DNA from: JBBQSU01 sp038234815
GTDB lineage: Bacteria > Planctomycetota > Phycisphaerae > Tepidisphaerales > Tepidisphaeraceae
Length of the DNA: 64,000 nt
Direction of reading: 5' to 3'
NCBI GenBank assembly: GCA_038234815.1
Contig: JBBQSU010000002.1
Location: 1-64,000 of the forward strand
Position numbers and translations under genes: made by a program
Part shown: piece after piece, positions 52,330 to 61,702 of the stretch
Layout of the letters: each line of letters starts with the position of its first letter
Numbering within the stretch: position 1 is the first letter of the stretch
Notes under the pieces: generated by a model
Seen by the model: the letters and a program-made list of their open reading frames with translations, nothing else
What the model was told of the DNA's origin: nothing
The model's database searches: none

Positions 52330-52429
52330 TTCGGGCTGGCGTGGACTGCCTGGCCGGCTGACTGCCACTGGGCGGTTGGCGCGCATGGGCATTTGATTGT
52401 TCGACGGATCAACTCAGCCCGCGAGAGCT

Positions 52430-53149
52430 ATGCGACCGTGCCTCCGAATTGACGTGGTGACGCTCTTCCCGGAGATGTTCACGCCGGCGCTCGAGACGAG
52501 TATTCCGAAGCGGGCTGCGGCCAAAGGGCTGGTTGAATACCGGCTGACGAACCTTCGGGATTTTGCCACCGACGCCCACAGATCGGTGGACGATAAATCG
52601 TTCGGCGGCGGACCGGGCATGGTGATGATGGCTCCCGTAGTGGTCGATGCCGTCGAAGCGATTGAGAAACAGGACGCCCGGCCGTGCGTGAGAATCCTGC
52701 TGTCGCCGCAGGGACGGGTGTTCGATCAAAAAATGGCCGAGGAACTGGCCACCAAGGATCGCCTGCTCCTGATTGCCGGGCGATACGAGGGATTCGACGA
52801 GCGGATCATCGATACGCTTGCCCCGCTGGAAGTGAGCATCGGCGATTATGTCTTGAGCGGCGGCGAACTGGCAGCGATGGTGATGATCGACGCGATCGTC
52901 CGGCTGTTGCCCGGCGTGCTGGGTGCCGAAGACGGTGCCGCCGACGAAACCTTCGCCGACGGGCTGATAGAACACCCGCAGTACACCCGTCCGCGGGAGT
53001 TTCGCGGGCTAAGTGTGCCGGAAGTGCTGCTCAGCGGCGACCATAAAAAGATCGCCCTCTGGCGGCTTGAACAGCGAAAGTTGCGCACGCAAAGTCGGCG
53101 GCCCGATTTGTGGCAGGCGCATTTGGAGAAACGGGCCGGCGAACAATGA
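52430..53149 (+). CDS. trmD: tRNA (guanine-N1)-methyltransferase
   Basis: 239 residues. IDVVTLFPEMF, KSFGGGPGMVM, LLIAGRYEGFDERI, SIGDYVLSGGELAAMVMIDAIVRLLPGVLG with the trefoil knot, and HPQYTRPREFRG. It methylates G37 of tRNAs. ATG 52430 is preferred to a TTG 11 codons upstream. rimM, normally between rpsP and trmD, is absent. Confidence 0.95.
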   Translation: MRPCLRIDVVTLFPEMFTPALETSIPKRAAAKGLVEYRLTNLRDFATDAHRSVDDKSFGGGPGMVMMAPVVVDAVEAIEKQDARPCVRILLSPQGRVFDQKMAEELATKDRLLLIAGRYEGFDERIIDTLAPLEVSIGDYVLSGGELAAMVMIDAIVRLLPGVLGAEDGAADETFADGLIEHPQYTRPREFRGLSVPEVLLSGDHKKIALWRLEQRKLRTQSRRPDLWQAHLEKRAGEQ

Positions 53150-53279
53150 CGCAATTAACGGGCTGAATTTGCTTCAGCCGCAGAATGGTGAAACAAACGC
53201 CAACGACTGATTGGAAAACTTGATTCCTCCTGCCTGGGTTGTCAAACCGGTGAGGGGGAGAGCAGAACCGGAGACAACC

Positions 53280-53693
53280 ATGACCAACACGATCCTGAAC
53301 CTCGTTGAAAAGCCGCACCTCAAGAGTGACGTTCCACAGTTTGCAGTGGGCGACACGGTGGATGTACACACGCGCATCATTGAAGGCGAGAAGGAACGCA
53401 TTCAAGTCTTCGGCGGGATTGTCATCATGAAGAAGGGTGCGGGGATCAACGAAACCTTCACCGTCCGCCGGATCGTCAACAACGAAGGCGTCGAGCGAAT
53501 TTTCCCGATTCATTCGCCATTCATCAGCAAAGTGGTGGTCAAGCGTGGCGGAGAGACCCGCCGGGCCAAACTCTTCTACCTGCGCGACCGCGTGGGCAAG
53601 GCAACCCGCCTGGCTGAAAAGACGGTAACCAAGCCCTCCGAAGCCAAGGTCAAGGACAAAGCGGCCAAGCAATTGGCGGCATCTCCCACCTGA
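53280..53693 (+). CDS. rplS: 50S ribosomal protein L19
   Basis: 137 residues. VGDTVDVHTRIIEGEKERIQVFGGIVI, RRIVNNEGVERIFPIHSPFISKVVVKRGG and RRAKLFYLRDRVGKATRL are the L19 pattern, followed by a lysine-rich tail. The ATG at 53280 matches the family; 23 codons of upstream open frame are ignored. Confidence 0.95.
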   Translation: MTNTILNLVEKPHLKSDVPQFAVGDTVDVHTRIIEGEKERIQVFGGIVIMKKGAGINETFTVRRIVNNEGVERIFPIHSPFISKVVVKRGGETRRAKLFYLRDRVGKATRLAEKTVTKPSEAKVKDKAAKQLAASPT

Positions 53694-53712
53694 CGAACAG
53701 GTCGGATCCGCA

Positions 53713-53880
53713 TTACTCCCCCGGTTCCACTCCGACGGCTCGCAGCAATGTGGGCACGACGAATTTTGCGCACCCCGAGCCATTGGGGTAGGCGCGATCT
53801 TGCACGTATTCGCCGTAGGCGGCGGCGCTTGTGTCTTGCAGGTTCCATGCGAGATTTTGCAGGTGCGAATCGCAGGCATT
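53713..53880 (-). pseudogene. protein-like reading frame without a start, possible gene remnant
   Basis: A 55-codon minus-strand frame bounded upstream by TGA (53883-53881). It reads like protein (LQNLAWNLQDTSAAAYGEYVQD, then GCAKFVVPTLLRAVGVEPGE) and has normal amino-acid composition, but lacks a start codon. I do not recognise the family. Confidence 0.25.
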
Positions 53881-53985
53881 TCATACTCTAAAATGTCGCT
53901 CGCTCGCGCCGCTTTGCCAATCGACAATGTTAGTAACACCCGGCGAAAACTGGTCAACTTTCTTGCGGGAAGTTAGGATCATCGT

Positions 53986-55476
53986 ATGGGAACCACAGCG
54001 ACTATGACCAAGCAATTTCTTGCATTTGATCTCGGTGCCGAAAGCGGCCGCGCATTATTGGGAACCCTGAACGGCGGCCGGTTGGCGCTGGCGGAAAAAC
54101 ATCGGTTTGCCAATCCAAACGGGCGTATGAACGGGCACCTGCAGTGGAATCTGCTTCAGCAGTGGGAAGAACTTAAAACTGGGTTGAGAAAGGCCTGTGC
54201 CGGTGGGGTGCGGATCGACGGCATCGGGGTGGACACGTGGGGAGTGGATTTCGGCTTAATTGGCAAATCCGGCGAGGTACTGGGCAATCCCGTCTGCTAT
54301 CGAGACGGGCGAACCGACGGGATCATCGAACGGGCGTTTCGCGGGATCCCGCGGGCCGAATTGGTCGCGGCCACGGGCATTCAGTTGATGCAGTTCAATA
54401 CGCTCTTTCAGTTGCTGGCGATGCAGGAGCAGGGGTCGGACATTTTGCACGCGGCCGAGACTCTCCTGTTCATGCCCGACTTGTTCAACTACCTTTTCAC
54501 CGGCCAGCGTAAGAGCGAAATTTCCATCGCCTCGACCAGTCAGATGATCGATCCGCAGACGCGCACCTGGGCGACGAAACTGGTCGGTCGATTCGGTCTG
54601 AATCATCGACTGCTGGCCGAACTGGTACCATCGGGCACGGTGATCGGCCCTCTGCAAAAGGCGGTGCAAAACGAATGCGGCGCGGGCGATATTCCGGTCA
54701 TCGCGCCTGCCGAACACGACACCGCCAGCGCCGTGGCCGCGGTCCCGGCCGATGGGGACGACTGGTGCTACATTAGTTCAGGTACGTGGTCGCTCATGGG
54801 TGTGGAACTTCCCCATCCGATCATCAATAACAAATCTTCTGAATACAACTATACCAATGAACTGGGCGTTGGCCGGACCGTGCGATTTTTGAAGAACATC
54901 ATGGGGCTGTGGCTGGTGCAGGAGTGCCGGCGGCAGTGGGCGATGGACGGAAAGGAAAACACCTACGCTGAACTGACGTCCCTTGCCGGGCAAAGTCAGG
55001 CGTTTTCTGCCGTAATCGACCCGAACCATCAGGCGTTCCTGGCGCCGGGACAAATGCCCGAAAAAATCCACCGGTTCTGCGCCGAAACCGCTCAGCCGAA
55101 GCCGGCGACGATTGGCCAGACGGTGCGCACCTGTCTGGAAGCGCTGGCACTGACGTATCGCAAGACAATTGAGGGTCTGGAAGACATCCTCGGTCGCAGG
55201 ATCAACGTCATTCACATCGTTGGCGGCGGGACACAAAATGAACTGCTCAATCAAATGACCGCCGACGCCTGTGGGCGCAAGGTGGTGGCAGGGCCGATTG
55301 AAGCCACTGCCATCGGCAATATCCTGGTGCAGGCGATGGCACTGGGCTTGGTAAGAGACCTCCCAACGGCTCGCAAGATCGTGCGTGATAGTTTCCCGGT
55401 GAAAACATTCACCCCGCAGGATTCGGCGGCCTGGGATGCCGCCTACGTTCGGTATCAGTCGATCATTGGTCGATGA
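53986..55476 (+). CDS. rhaB: rhamnulokinase
   Basis: 496 residues, FGGY kinase fold. FDLGAESGRALLG, DGIGVDTWGVDFGLIG, CYRDGRT, LFMPDLFNYLFTG, EHDTASAVAAVP, YISSGTWSLMGVE and VGGGTQNELLNQMTADA match RhaB. It phosphorylates L-rhamnulose. ATG at 54004 (MTKQFL) is an alternative start. It lies near the GH78 rhamnosidase, fitting use of rhamnose-containing glycans. Confidence 0.93.
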   Translation: MGTTATMTKQFLAFDLGAESGRALLGTLNGGRLALAEKHRFANPNGRMNGHLQWNLLQQWEELKTGLRKACAGGVRIDGIGVDTWGVDFGLIGKSGEVLGNPVCYRDGRTDGIIERAFRGIPRAELVAATGIQLMQFNTLFQLLAMQEQGSDILHAAETLLFMPDLFNYLFTGQRKSEISIASTSQMIDPQTRTWATKLVGRFGLNHRLLAELVPSGTVIGPLQKAVQNECGAGDIPVIAPAEHDTASAVAAVPADGDDWCYISSGTWSLMGVELPHPIINNKSSEYNYTNELGVGRTVRFLKNIMGLWLVQECRRQWAMDGKENTYAELTSLAGQSQAFSAVIDPNHQAFLAPGQMPEKIHRFCAETAQPKPATIGQTVRTCLEALALTYRKTIEGLEDILGRRINVIHIVGGGTQNELLNQMTADACGRKVVAGPIEATAIGNILVQAMALGLVRDLPTARKIVRDSFPVKTFTPQDSAAWDAAYVRYQSIIGR

Positions 55477-55522
55477 GGCGCCTGCCCTTGTATCAGCGGC
55501 CCGAAACCGTAAAACATCCCTC

Positions 55523-56452
55523 GTGCCCGATTTAACTACGAATCTTGCCGGACTGACACTGCCGTATCCGACGCTCACGTGTAGCGGAACGTGCGGATAC
55601 GCCTTTGAGTACGCGGACTTTCTCGACCTCTCTCGCCTGGGAGCGTTTGTCACCAAATCCATCACCCGCGAAGAGCGCCCCGGCAATGAGCCAACGCGGA
55701 TCGTTGAAACCCGCGCGGGGATGCTCAATGCCATTGGCCTGGCGAACGTTGGATTAAATCGCTTCCTGAGCGAAAAAGTTCCGCTGCTCGACAAAATGCC
55801 GTGCCCGGTGATCGTGAACGTCGCGGGTCATAGCTTTGACGACTATGTGGAAACCTGCGCAGCCATGCACGCCTTGCCGTGCTGCACCGCTGTCGAATTA
55901 AACGTTTCGTGCCCGAACGTAAAGGACGGTTTAACCTTTGGCACGCATCCGGGGCGATTGAAGGAACTGACCGGCGAAGTCAAAAAGGTGCTGCCGACAA
56001 AGCCGCTCATCGTCAAGCTTTCGCCTAACGTCGAAGACATTGTGGCGACCGCGCGGGCGGCCATTGAAGGCGGTGCCAATGTTCTCTCGCTGGTCAACAC
56101 CTTCACGGCGATGGCCATCGACATTCAGAAGCGTCGCCCGCGACTGGCGAACGTCACCGGCGGGCTAAGCGGCCCCGCCATCAAGCCGATCGCGTTGCAC
56201 CTGGTTAGCCGGGTTTATCGCCAGATTGCCAAAAGTACTGGCACCCCGCTGATTGGCATGGGGGGCATCCAATACTGGCAGGACGCCGTTGAATTCATCC
56301 TTGCTGGCGCCAGCGCTGTAGCTGTCGGTACGGCACTTTTCGTTGATCCGTCTACGCCCACGAAGATCGTCCAGGGAATCGACCAGTATCTCATTGGGCA
56401 GAAGATCGACCGACTCGCCGACCTGGTGGGGACGTTGCAATTCCCGACGTGA
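55523..56452 (+). CDS. pyrD: dihydroorotate dehydrogenase, class 1
   Basis: 309 residues from GTG 55523, the class 1B length. TCSGTCGYAFEY, SITREERPGNEPTRIVETRAGMLNAIGLANVG, ELNVSCPNVKDG, VKLSPNV, GGLSGPAIKPIALHLV and GMGGIQYWQDAVEFILAGASAVAVGTA are the FMN and substrate blocks, with the catalytic cysteine in the NVSCPN segment. It oxidises dihydroorotate in pyrimidine synthesis. The frame is open upstream into rhaB. Confidence 0.93.
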   Translation: MPDLTTNLAGLTLPYPTLTCSGTCGYAFEYADFLDLSRLGAFVTKSITREERPGNEPTRIVETRAGMLNAIGLANVGLNRFLSEKVPLLDKMPCPVIVNVAGHSFDDYVETCAAMHALPCCTAVELNVSCPNVKDGLTFGTHPGRLKELTGEVKKVLPTKPLIVKLSPNVEDIVATARAAIEGGANVLSLVNTFTAMAIDIQKRRPRLANVTGGLSGPAIKPIALHLVSRVYRQIAKSTGTPLIGMGGIQYWQDAVEFILAGASAVAVGTALFVDPSTPTKIVQGIDQYLIGQKIDRLADLVGTLQFPT

Positions 56453-56508
56453 TTGCGGCAGGCTTCTGGCGTCGCCTTCATCCGACAAACCGTACTACCC
56501 GTGGACGA

Positions 56509-57081
56509 CTACTTTACTTTCGCCAGATGCGATTCGATCTGCTGCGGGCCGATGTTGGCATTCTGCAACGGCTCGATCCGATAGACGCGCCAGCCCTGCT
56601 CCGAATCCCGCCAGTCGAATCGCCAATCCGTCACCACCGGCTGATCCATCGTGCGGTCCTGGACACTCAGGCAGCGGATGTCCGATGTAATCAAATCCCC
56701 GCTCCGCCGCGTTTCCATGCCCGTGATCGACACGCTCTTAAGCCCGATGTTTTCCGCCGACAGTTTGGCGCCAGCCAGCAACAGTGCCTTGTTGCCATAA
56801 GCACTGAAACTCACCTGCGGATCGAGCAATCGCTCGAAAGTATTCCAATCCCTCGTCGCTACGGCCTGCGTCAGTTGCCGCGTCTGCTTGACCACGGTTT
56901 CGGTGGGCGTGTTTATCAGCCACGCGGTTGCGATAAAGATCAGCCCCACCAGCAGAATGCCCAGGCCGGCGTTGCGTTGCCCGCGGTCCTGCGTCCGGTT
57001 GGCCTGCCAGAAAAGCACGGTCCCGACCAGCAGAATCGATGTCGGCATCCACCACGGCGGGTTGAAAAGAAGATCAAGCAT
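56509..57081 (-). CDS. two-helix membrane protein with NTF2-like periplasmic domain
   Basis: 190 residues from MLDLLFNPPWWMP. Two hydrophobic segments (about 11-25 and 38-56, GLGILLVGLIFIATAWLI) are followed by a soluble domain beginning VVKQTRQLTQAVATRDWNTFERLLDPQVSFSAYG, the helical start and cone of a SnoaL/NTF2-like fold, ending in VTDWRFDWRDSEQGWRVYRIEP. Function unknown. Upstream in-frame starts (57150, 57126) are possible. Confidence 0.6.
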   Translation of the reverse strand: MLDLLFNPPWWMPTSILLVGTVLFWQANRTQDRGQRNAGLGILLVGLIFIATAWLINTPTETVVKQTRQLTQAVATRDWNTFERLLDPQVSFSAYGNKALLLAGAKLSAENIGLKSVSITGMETRRSGDLITSDIRCLSVQDRTMDQPVVTDWRFDWRDSEQGWRVYRIEPLQNANIGPQQIESHLAKVK

Positions 57082-57253
57082 ATCTGCCACTACTTTACCA
57101 ATGGCTAGCAATACTTGCACTTGCATGCATCCCGTCACACGCGTTTTCACCCGAAAGCAATGTCCTTGGGTTTGGGGTCTCTGTACAGCGCCAGAAACAC
57201 CGATACACTCATGCGGCTGACAAACTCTTGCTACAACATTAAGGATTACTGTT

Positions 57254-59959
57254 ATGCCAAATGCTCCTATTCACCTCCGCTGCGAATACGCCACGAACCC
57301 CCTGGGCATTGATGTCATCATTCCGCGACTTTCCTGGCAGTTGGACGATCTCCGCCAAGGCGCGATGCAGAGTGCGTATCAGGTGCAGGTGGCGGGGTCA
57401 CCCGAGCTATTAGGCAACGGCAAGGCCGATTTGTGGGATAGCGGGCAGGTGAAGTCGGACCAGTCAACAGGCATCGAATACGCGGGCTTGGCGATGAAAT
57501 CGACCCGGCGGGGTTGGTGGCGGGTACGGGTTTGGGATCAATCCAACGAGCCGACGCCCTGGAGCGAATCGGCGTGTTGGGAAATGGGCCTTCTAAGCAC
57601 GGCCGACTGGCGTGACGCGGCGTGGATCGCCACACCGATCGTCGGAGGAGGGCGCTCTTATCCGCCGACCCCACTGCTGCGACGCGAATTTGAACTTCCC
57701 GACAAGCCGCGATGCGCACGACTCTATATGACCGCGCTTGGGCTGTATGACGCGGAACTCAACGGCCAGCGGATTACCGAGGACCAGTTCCGGCCCGGAT
57801 GGACTGATTACAGTAAGCGCGTGCAGTATCAGACGTACGATGTCACTTCGCTGTTGCGCACCGGCGCCAATGTCCTGGGCGCGATGCTCGGTGACGGCTG
57901 GTATTGCGGGAAACTGGGATGGTCTGGCCGGCAGCGGTATGGCGATCGACCGGCCCTCAAGGCGGTGCTGGTTGTGCAATTTGGTCCGGGCCAGCCCGAC
58001 GTGGTGATTGCCACCGACGATGCCTGGCGTTTTGCCCTCGGTCCAATTCTCCAATCGGATATCCAATGCGGGGAGAGTTACGACGCACGGTATGAAATCG
58101 CCAACTGGTCGAGTCCGGGCAAATCTGCGGGCAGTTGGATGCCGGTACAGACGATGGAAGCGCCGGCGGTGGCGCTTGTGGCACAACGGTCGCCAAGCGT
58201 CCGGCGCGTGGCCGAACTCAAGTGCGTCGCTGATCCGGTGATGAAGCATTCCAACGAGGGCGCACTGCGCTACATCTTTGATTTCGGACAGAACATGGCT
58301 GGTCGAGCCAGACTATCATTGCAAGCCCCGCGAGGGGTGGTTGCCACGCTGCGTTTTGCCGAGATGCTGCAAGATAACGGCGAACTCTATACGGAAAACC
58401 TCCGCGCCGCGACCGCGACCGATACCTACACCTTCCGTGGCGACGCAGGGGCCGAAACCTTCGAGCCGCGATTTACCTTCCATGGCTTTCGTTACGTCGA
58501 AATTGCCGTCACTGTCGGCAAAGGAATCAAAATAGATCGCGACACACTGACTGCGATCGCGTTGTCATCGGACACGCCGGCGACCGGCGAATTTGAGTGT
58601 TCCGAGGCGATGATTAACAAGCTGCAAAGTTGCATTCAGTGGGGTCAGCGTTCGAACTTTCTTGAGGTTCCGACCGATTGCCCCCAGCGGGACGAGCGCC
58701 TTGGCTGGACCGGCGACGCCCAGATTTTTATCCCCACCGCCTGCTTCAATTCCGATGTCGCGGCGTTCTTTACCAAGTGGCAAGATGACCTTTCGGACAC
58801 GCAGTCGCCGGCGGGGGCGTTTCCGTCGGTCGCTCCCAATCCCGGGCTGGTGGGCAACCCCGATGGCGGGCCGGCGTGGGCCGATGCCGGCATCATTTGC
58901 CCCTAGACGATCTACCAGCATTATGGTGACACGCGCATACTGGCACGCCACTACGATTCGATGCGAAAATTTGTGATGGAGTTCCTTCCCTCCACCACCC
59001 GCGATGGTCTGCGGTGTCATCCGCTTGATCGTTTTCATTCCTATGGCGACTGGCTCGCGGTGGACGCCCGCTCGCCCGACGACACGCCCACGCCAAAAGA
59101 CCTGATCGGTACTGCGTACATGGCCCGTTGCGCCGAACTGTTGCACCGCATAGCGCTTCTATTGGGCAAACCGGCAGGCGAACTCGCTGCCATCAAGGCC
59201 ATGCGCGACCGCACGGTCGCTGCGTTTAATCTACATTATGTCACGCCCGCCGGTCGGATCATCGGCGATTCGCAAACGGCTTACGCCATCGCTCTGGAAT
59301 TCGACCTATTGCCCGAAGCCTTGCGCCCCGCAGCGCTCGATTACCTGGTCCGCGACATCACCCGACGCGGAAACCATCTCTCTACCGGCTTTGTCGGTAC
59401 TCCGCTTCTGGCCCCCGTGCTTTCGCGCTTCGGGCGCACCGATATTGCCTATCGTCTGCTGCTGCAAACCACTTATCCCTCGTGGTTCTATCCCATTTTG
59501 CAGGGCGCGACGACGATGTGGGAGCGTTGGAACAGCTACGTCAAAGGCGTCGGCTTTGGCCCGGTCAGCATGAATAGTTTCAACCATTATGCCTACGGCG
59601 CGATCGGCCAGTGGATGTATGCCACGATCGCGGGAATTCGCCTGGACGATTCGGCCCCGGCTTACAAGCGGTCAATCATTCAGCCTGAGCCGGCCAGTCC
59701 GCTCACCAGCGCCAAAGGTCGATTGATGACACCCTTCGGCCCGCTGGCCAGCGCATGGACGATCGACGGCGAAATGTTCAATCACCAGATCACCATTCCG
59801 CCCAACACCACCTCACGGCTGGTGCTGCCACAGCAGGTTGATCCGGCCAGCGTCGAATTTACCTCGTCAGCCAAGCCGAATCGAGGCCAAGCGAGAGAAA
59901 TTGAACTGCCCAGCGGAAGTTACACCTGGAAGGGCCACTACAGGCCCGTTGCGCCGTAA
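57254..59959 (+). pseudogene. GH78 alpha-L-rhamnosidase interrupted by an in-frame TAG
   Basis: The frame from 57254 reads 550 codons to a TAG at 58904-58906, then continues in the same frame to 59959; read through, it would be 901 residues, a normal GH78 length. N-terminal IHLRCEYATNPLGIDVIIPRLSWQL, LYMTALGLYDAELNGQRI, LRFAEMLQDNGELYTENLR and DCPQRDERLGWTGDAQIF (catalytic acids) precede the stop; the barrel continues with TIYQHYGDTRILARHYDSM and ends with the C-terminal beta domain. The context GIICP-stop-TIYQHYG is normally GIICPWTIY, so a single TGG-to-TAG change explains it. It is a pseudogene, a readthrough gene, or a sequencing error. Confidence 0.85.
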
Positions 59960-59986
59960 CGGCCGCAATTCACCGGAGCTACGGAC

Positions 59987-61105
59987 ATGACTGATCCACG
60001 TTACACCCGACTGGCCGACCTGCTTGTCAACTACTCGTGCGCAGTGAAACCGGGTGAAAATCTCCTGATCGAGGCGACCGATATCCCGACAGACTTCGTT
60101 ACCACGCTTGTCGAGCACGCCACCAAGGCCGGCGGGCGTCCGCTGGTATTGCTGAAATCGAACCGCGTCAATCGGGCGCTCATGCAGCACGCAACCCAGC
60201 AGCAATGGGACATCATCGCCGACGTCGAGCGGCGGCAGATGGAGCAGATGCAGTGCTACATGGGCTTGCGGGGCAGTTTCAACGTATCGGAACTGTCTGA
60301 CGTGCCGGCGGAGCAGCAGAAAATTTATGAATCGACGGTTTGGGAGAAAGTGCATCACGATATTCGGGTAAAAAAGACCCGGTGGTGTGTGCTGCGCTGG
60401 CCCACATCCTCCATGGCGCAGATGGCCGAAATGAGCACCGAGGCGTTTGAGGACTTCTATTTCAACGTTTGCACTCTGGATTATGCCAAGATGAGCCGGG
60501 CCATGAAGCCGCTGGTGGAAATGATGATGAAAACCGATCGTGTACGCCTGAAAGGCCCCGGCGAGACCGACCTGTCCTTCAGTATCAAGGGCATTCCCGC
60601 TATCGGCTGTGACGGCAAACTGAACATTCCTGACGGAGAAGTCTTCACCGCGCCGGTGAAGGAAAGTGTTAATGGGATTATCGCTTATAACTGTCCGACG
60701 ATGTATCGCGGGGTCACGCATCAGGACGTGCGCCTGACGTTCAAAGATGGCAGGATCGTCAGCGCGACTTCCAGCAATATCGCGAAGCTAAACGAGGTAT
60801 TGGATGCCGACGCCGGCGCACGTTACGTCGGCGAATTCGCCATCGGATTCAACCCCTATTGCACCAAGCCGATGAAGGACATTCTTTTTGATGAAAAGAT
60901 CGCAGGGAGCATCCATTTCACGCCGGGCGCCTGTTATGACGAGGCCAGTAATGGCAACAAAAGCACGATCCACTGGGACCTTGTGATGCGGCAAACGCCT
61001 GAAGCCGGCGGGGGGGAAATATGGTTCAACGATCGATTGATCCGTAAGGACGGGGTGTTCGTGGTGAAGGAATTGGAGGGCCTGAACGCGGAGAGGTTGA
61101 AATGA
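59987..61105 (+). CDS. M29-family aminopeptidase (AmpS-like)
   Basis: 372 residues. LLVNYSCAVKPGENLLIEA opens it; the C-terminal metal site is in YVGEFAIGFN, SIHFTPGACYDEASNG and STIHWDLVM. NIPDGEVFTAPVKESVNG is the family core block. It is a cytoplasmic broad-specificity aminopeptidase of thermophilic type. 27 bases after the interrupted rhamnosidase. Confidence 0.92.
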   Translation: MTDPRYTRLADLLVNYSCAVKPGENLLIEATDIPTDFVTTLVEHATKAGGRPLVLLKSNRVNRALMQHATQQQWDIIADVERRQMEQMQCYMGLRGSFNVSELSDVPAEQQKIYESTVWEKVHHDIRVKKTRWCVLRWPTSSMAQMAEMSTEAFEDFYFNVCTLDYAKMSRAMKPLVEMMMKTDRVRLKGPGETDLSFSIKGIPAIGCDGKLNIPDGEVFTAPVKESVNGIIAYNCPTMYRGVTHQDVRLTFKDGRIVSATSSNIAKLNEVLDADAGARYVGEFAIGFNPYCTKPMKDILFDEKIAGSIHFTPGACYDEASNGNKSTIHWDLVMRQTPEAGGGEIWFNDRLIRKDGVFVVKELEGLNAERLK

Positions 61106-61199
61106 GCGATACACGAAATTGACTGGTTGCAGTTGTGATTGACGGGCCGGATGGTGGGGAAAATCAAGGCCGGCCAGTCGCTTCTTCGTCCCGTAGCTG

Positions 61200-61526
61200 C
61201 GGGTATTGAAGGAGTCCGGGTACGAATTGCATGCCTTTTATATTTGGCTAAGCCGGACTCGACGGGCCTGAAAGCGAGTTTTGGTCCGTGTTCGAGCCGG
61301 CAGGCAAGAGATCCCTTTTGAAATGATTCTTCGGCGATATTTTCTTGGAAGGACGAACTCGGTCAATCTATATCTGCCGTTGGCAACGCCTTGGGGGTTA
61401 TACGATAATAGTGCCCGCGGGAATTTGAAGGTGGTTGCCCAAGGCGGTGATGCCGAAACGTCCAAAGTCCATGATCTAAAGGTGTGGAATGCGTTTAAGA
61501 ATGCGATCGAGCAAGATGTGTTGTGA
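61200..61526 (+). pseudogene. remnant of a zeta-toxin-like P-loop kinase
   Basis: The segment VRAGRQEIPFEMILRRYFLGRTNSVNLYLPLATPWGLYDNSARGNLKVVAQGG (from about 61288) corresponds to the C-terminal half of zeta-like kinases, whose pattern is R-x-x-G-G-H-x-I-P-x-x-x-I-x-R-R-(F/Y), F-N-L-Y-x-P-L-A, W-x-L-Y-D-N-S. Upstream, in another frame, YLAKP-D-S resembles the preceding strand (L-x-L-P-S). The Walker A N-terminus is missing and the frame is shifted, so the gene is broken. Confidence 0.55.
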
Positions 61527-61702
61527 TCTGACAGGCCGCATTCGAAACCGAGCGCTGATCCGCAAGGCCATGCCCCGAGCTTCACAGCTCGCCGTCCAGA
61601 GCTATGCGCTCCATGGCACTCCGATTTCATATACCGTAAAAGGGAAACTTATGACCGAAACTCCGACATTGAAGCAGGCGGGCACCCGCCGGTCTGCCTG
61701 AC
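61527..61702. other. gap before hrpB
   Basis: About 176 bases without a gene that I can support. It must hold the hrpB expression signals; no promoter stood out. Confidence 0.3.

Noticed and set aside
61489..61701. A 70-codon + frame between the kinase remnant and hrpB.
   Set aside because: Begins inside the remnant in another frame and has no family pattern; an AAGGGAAACTTATG inside it is followed by only 16 codons.
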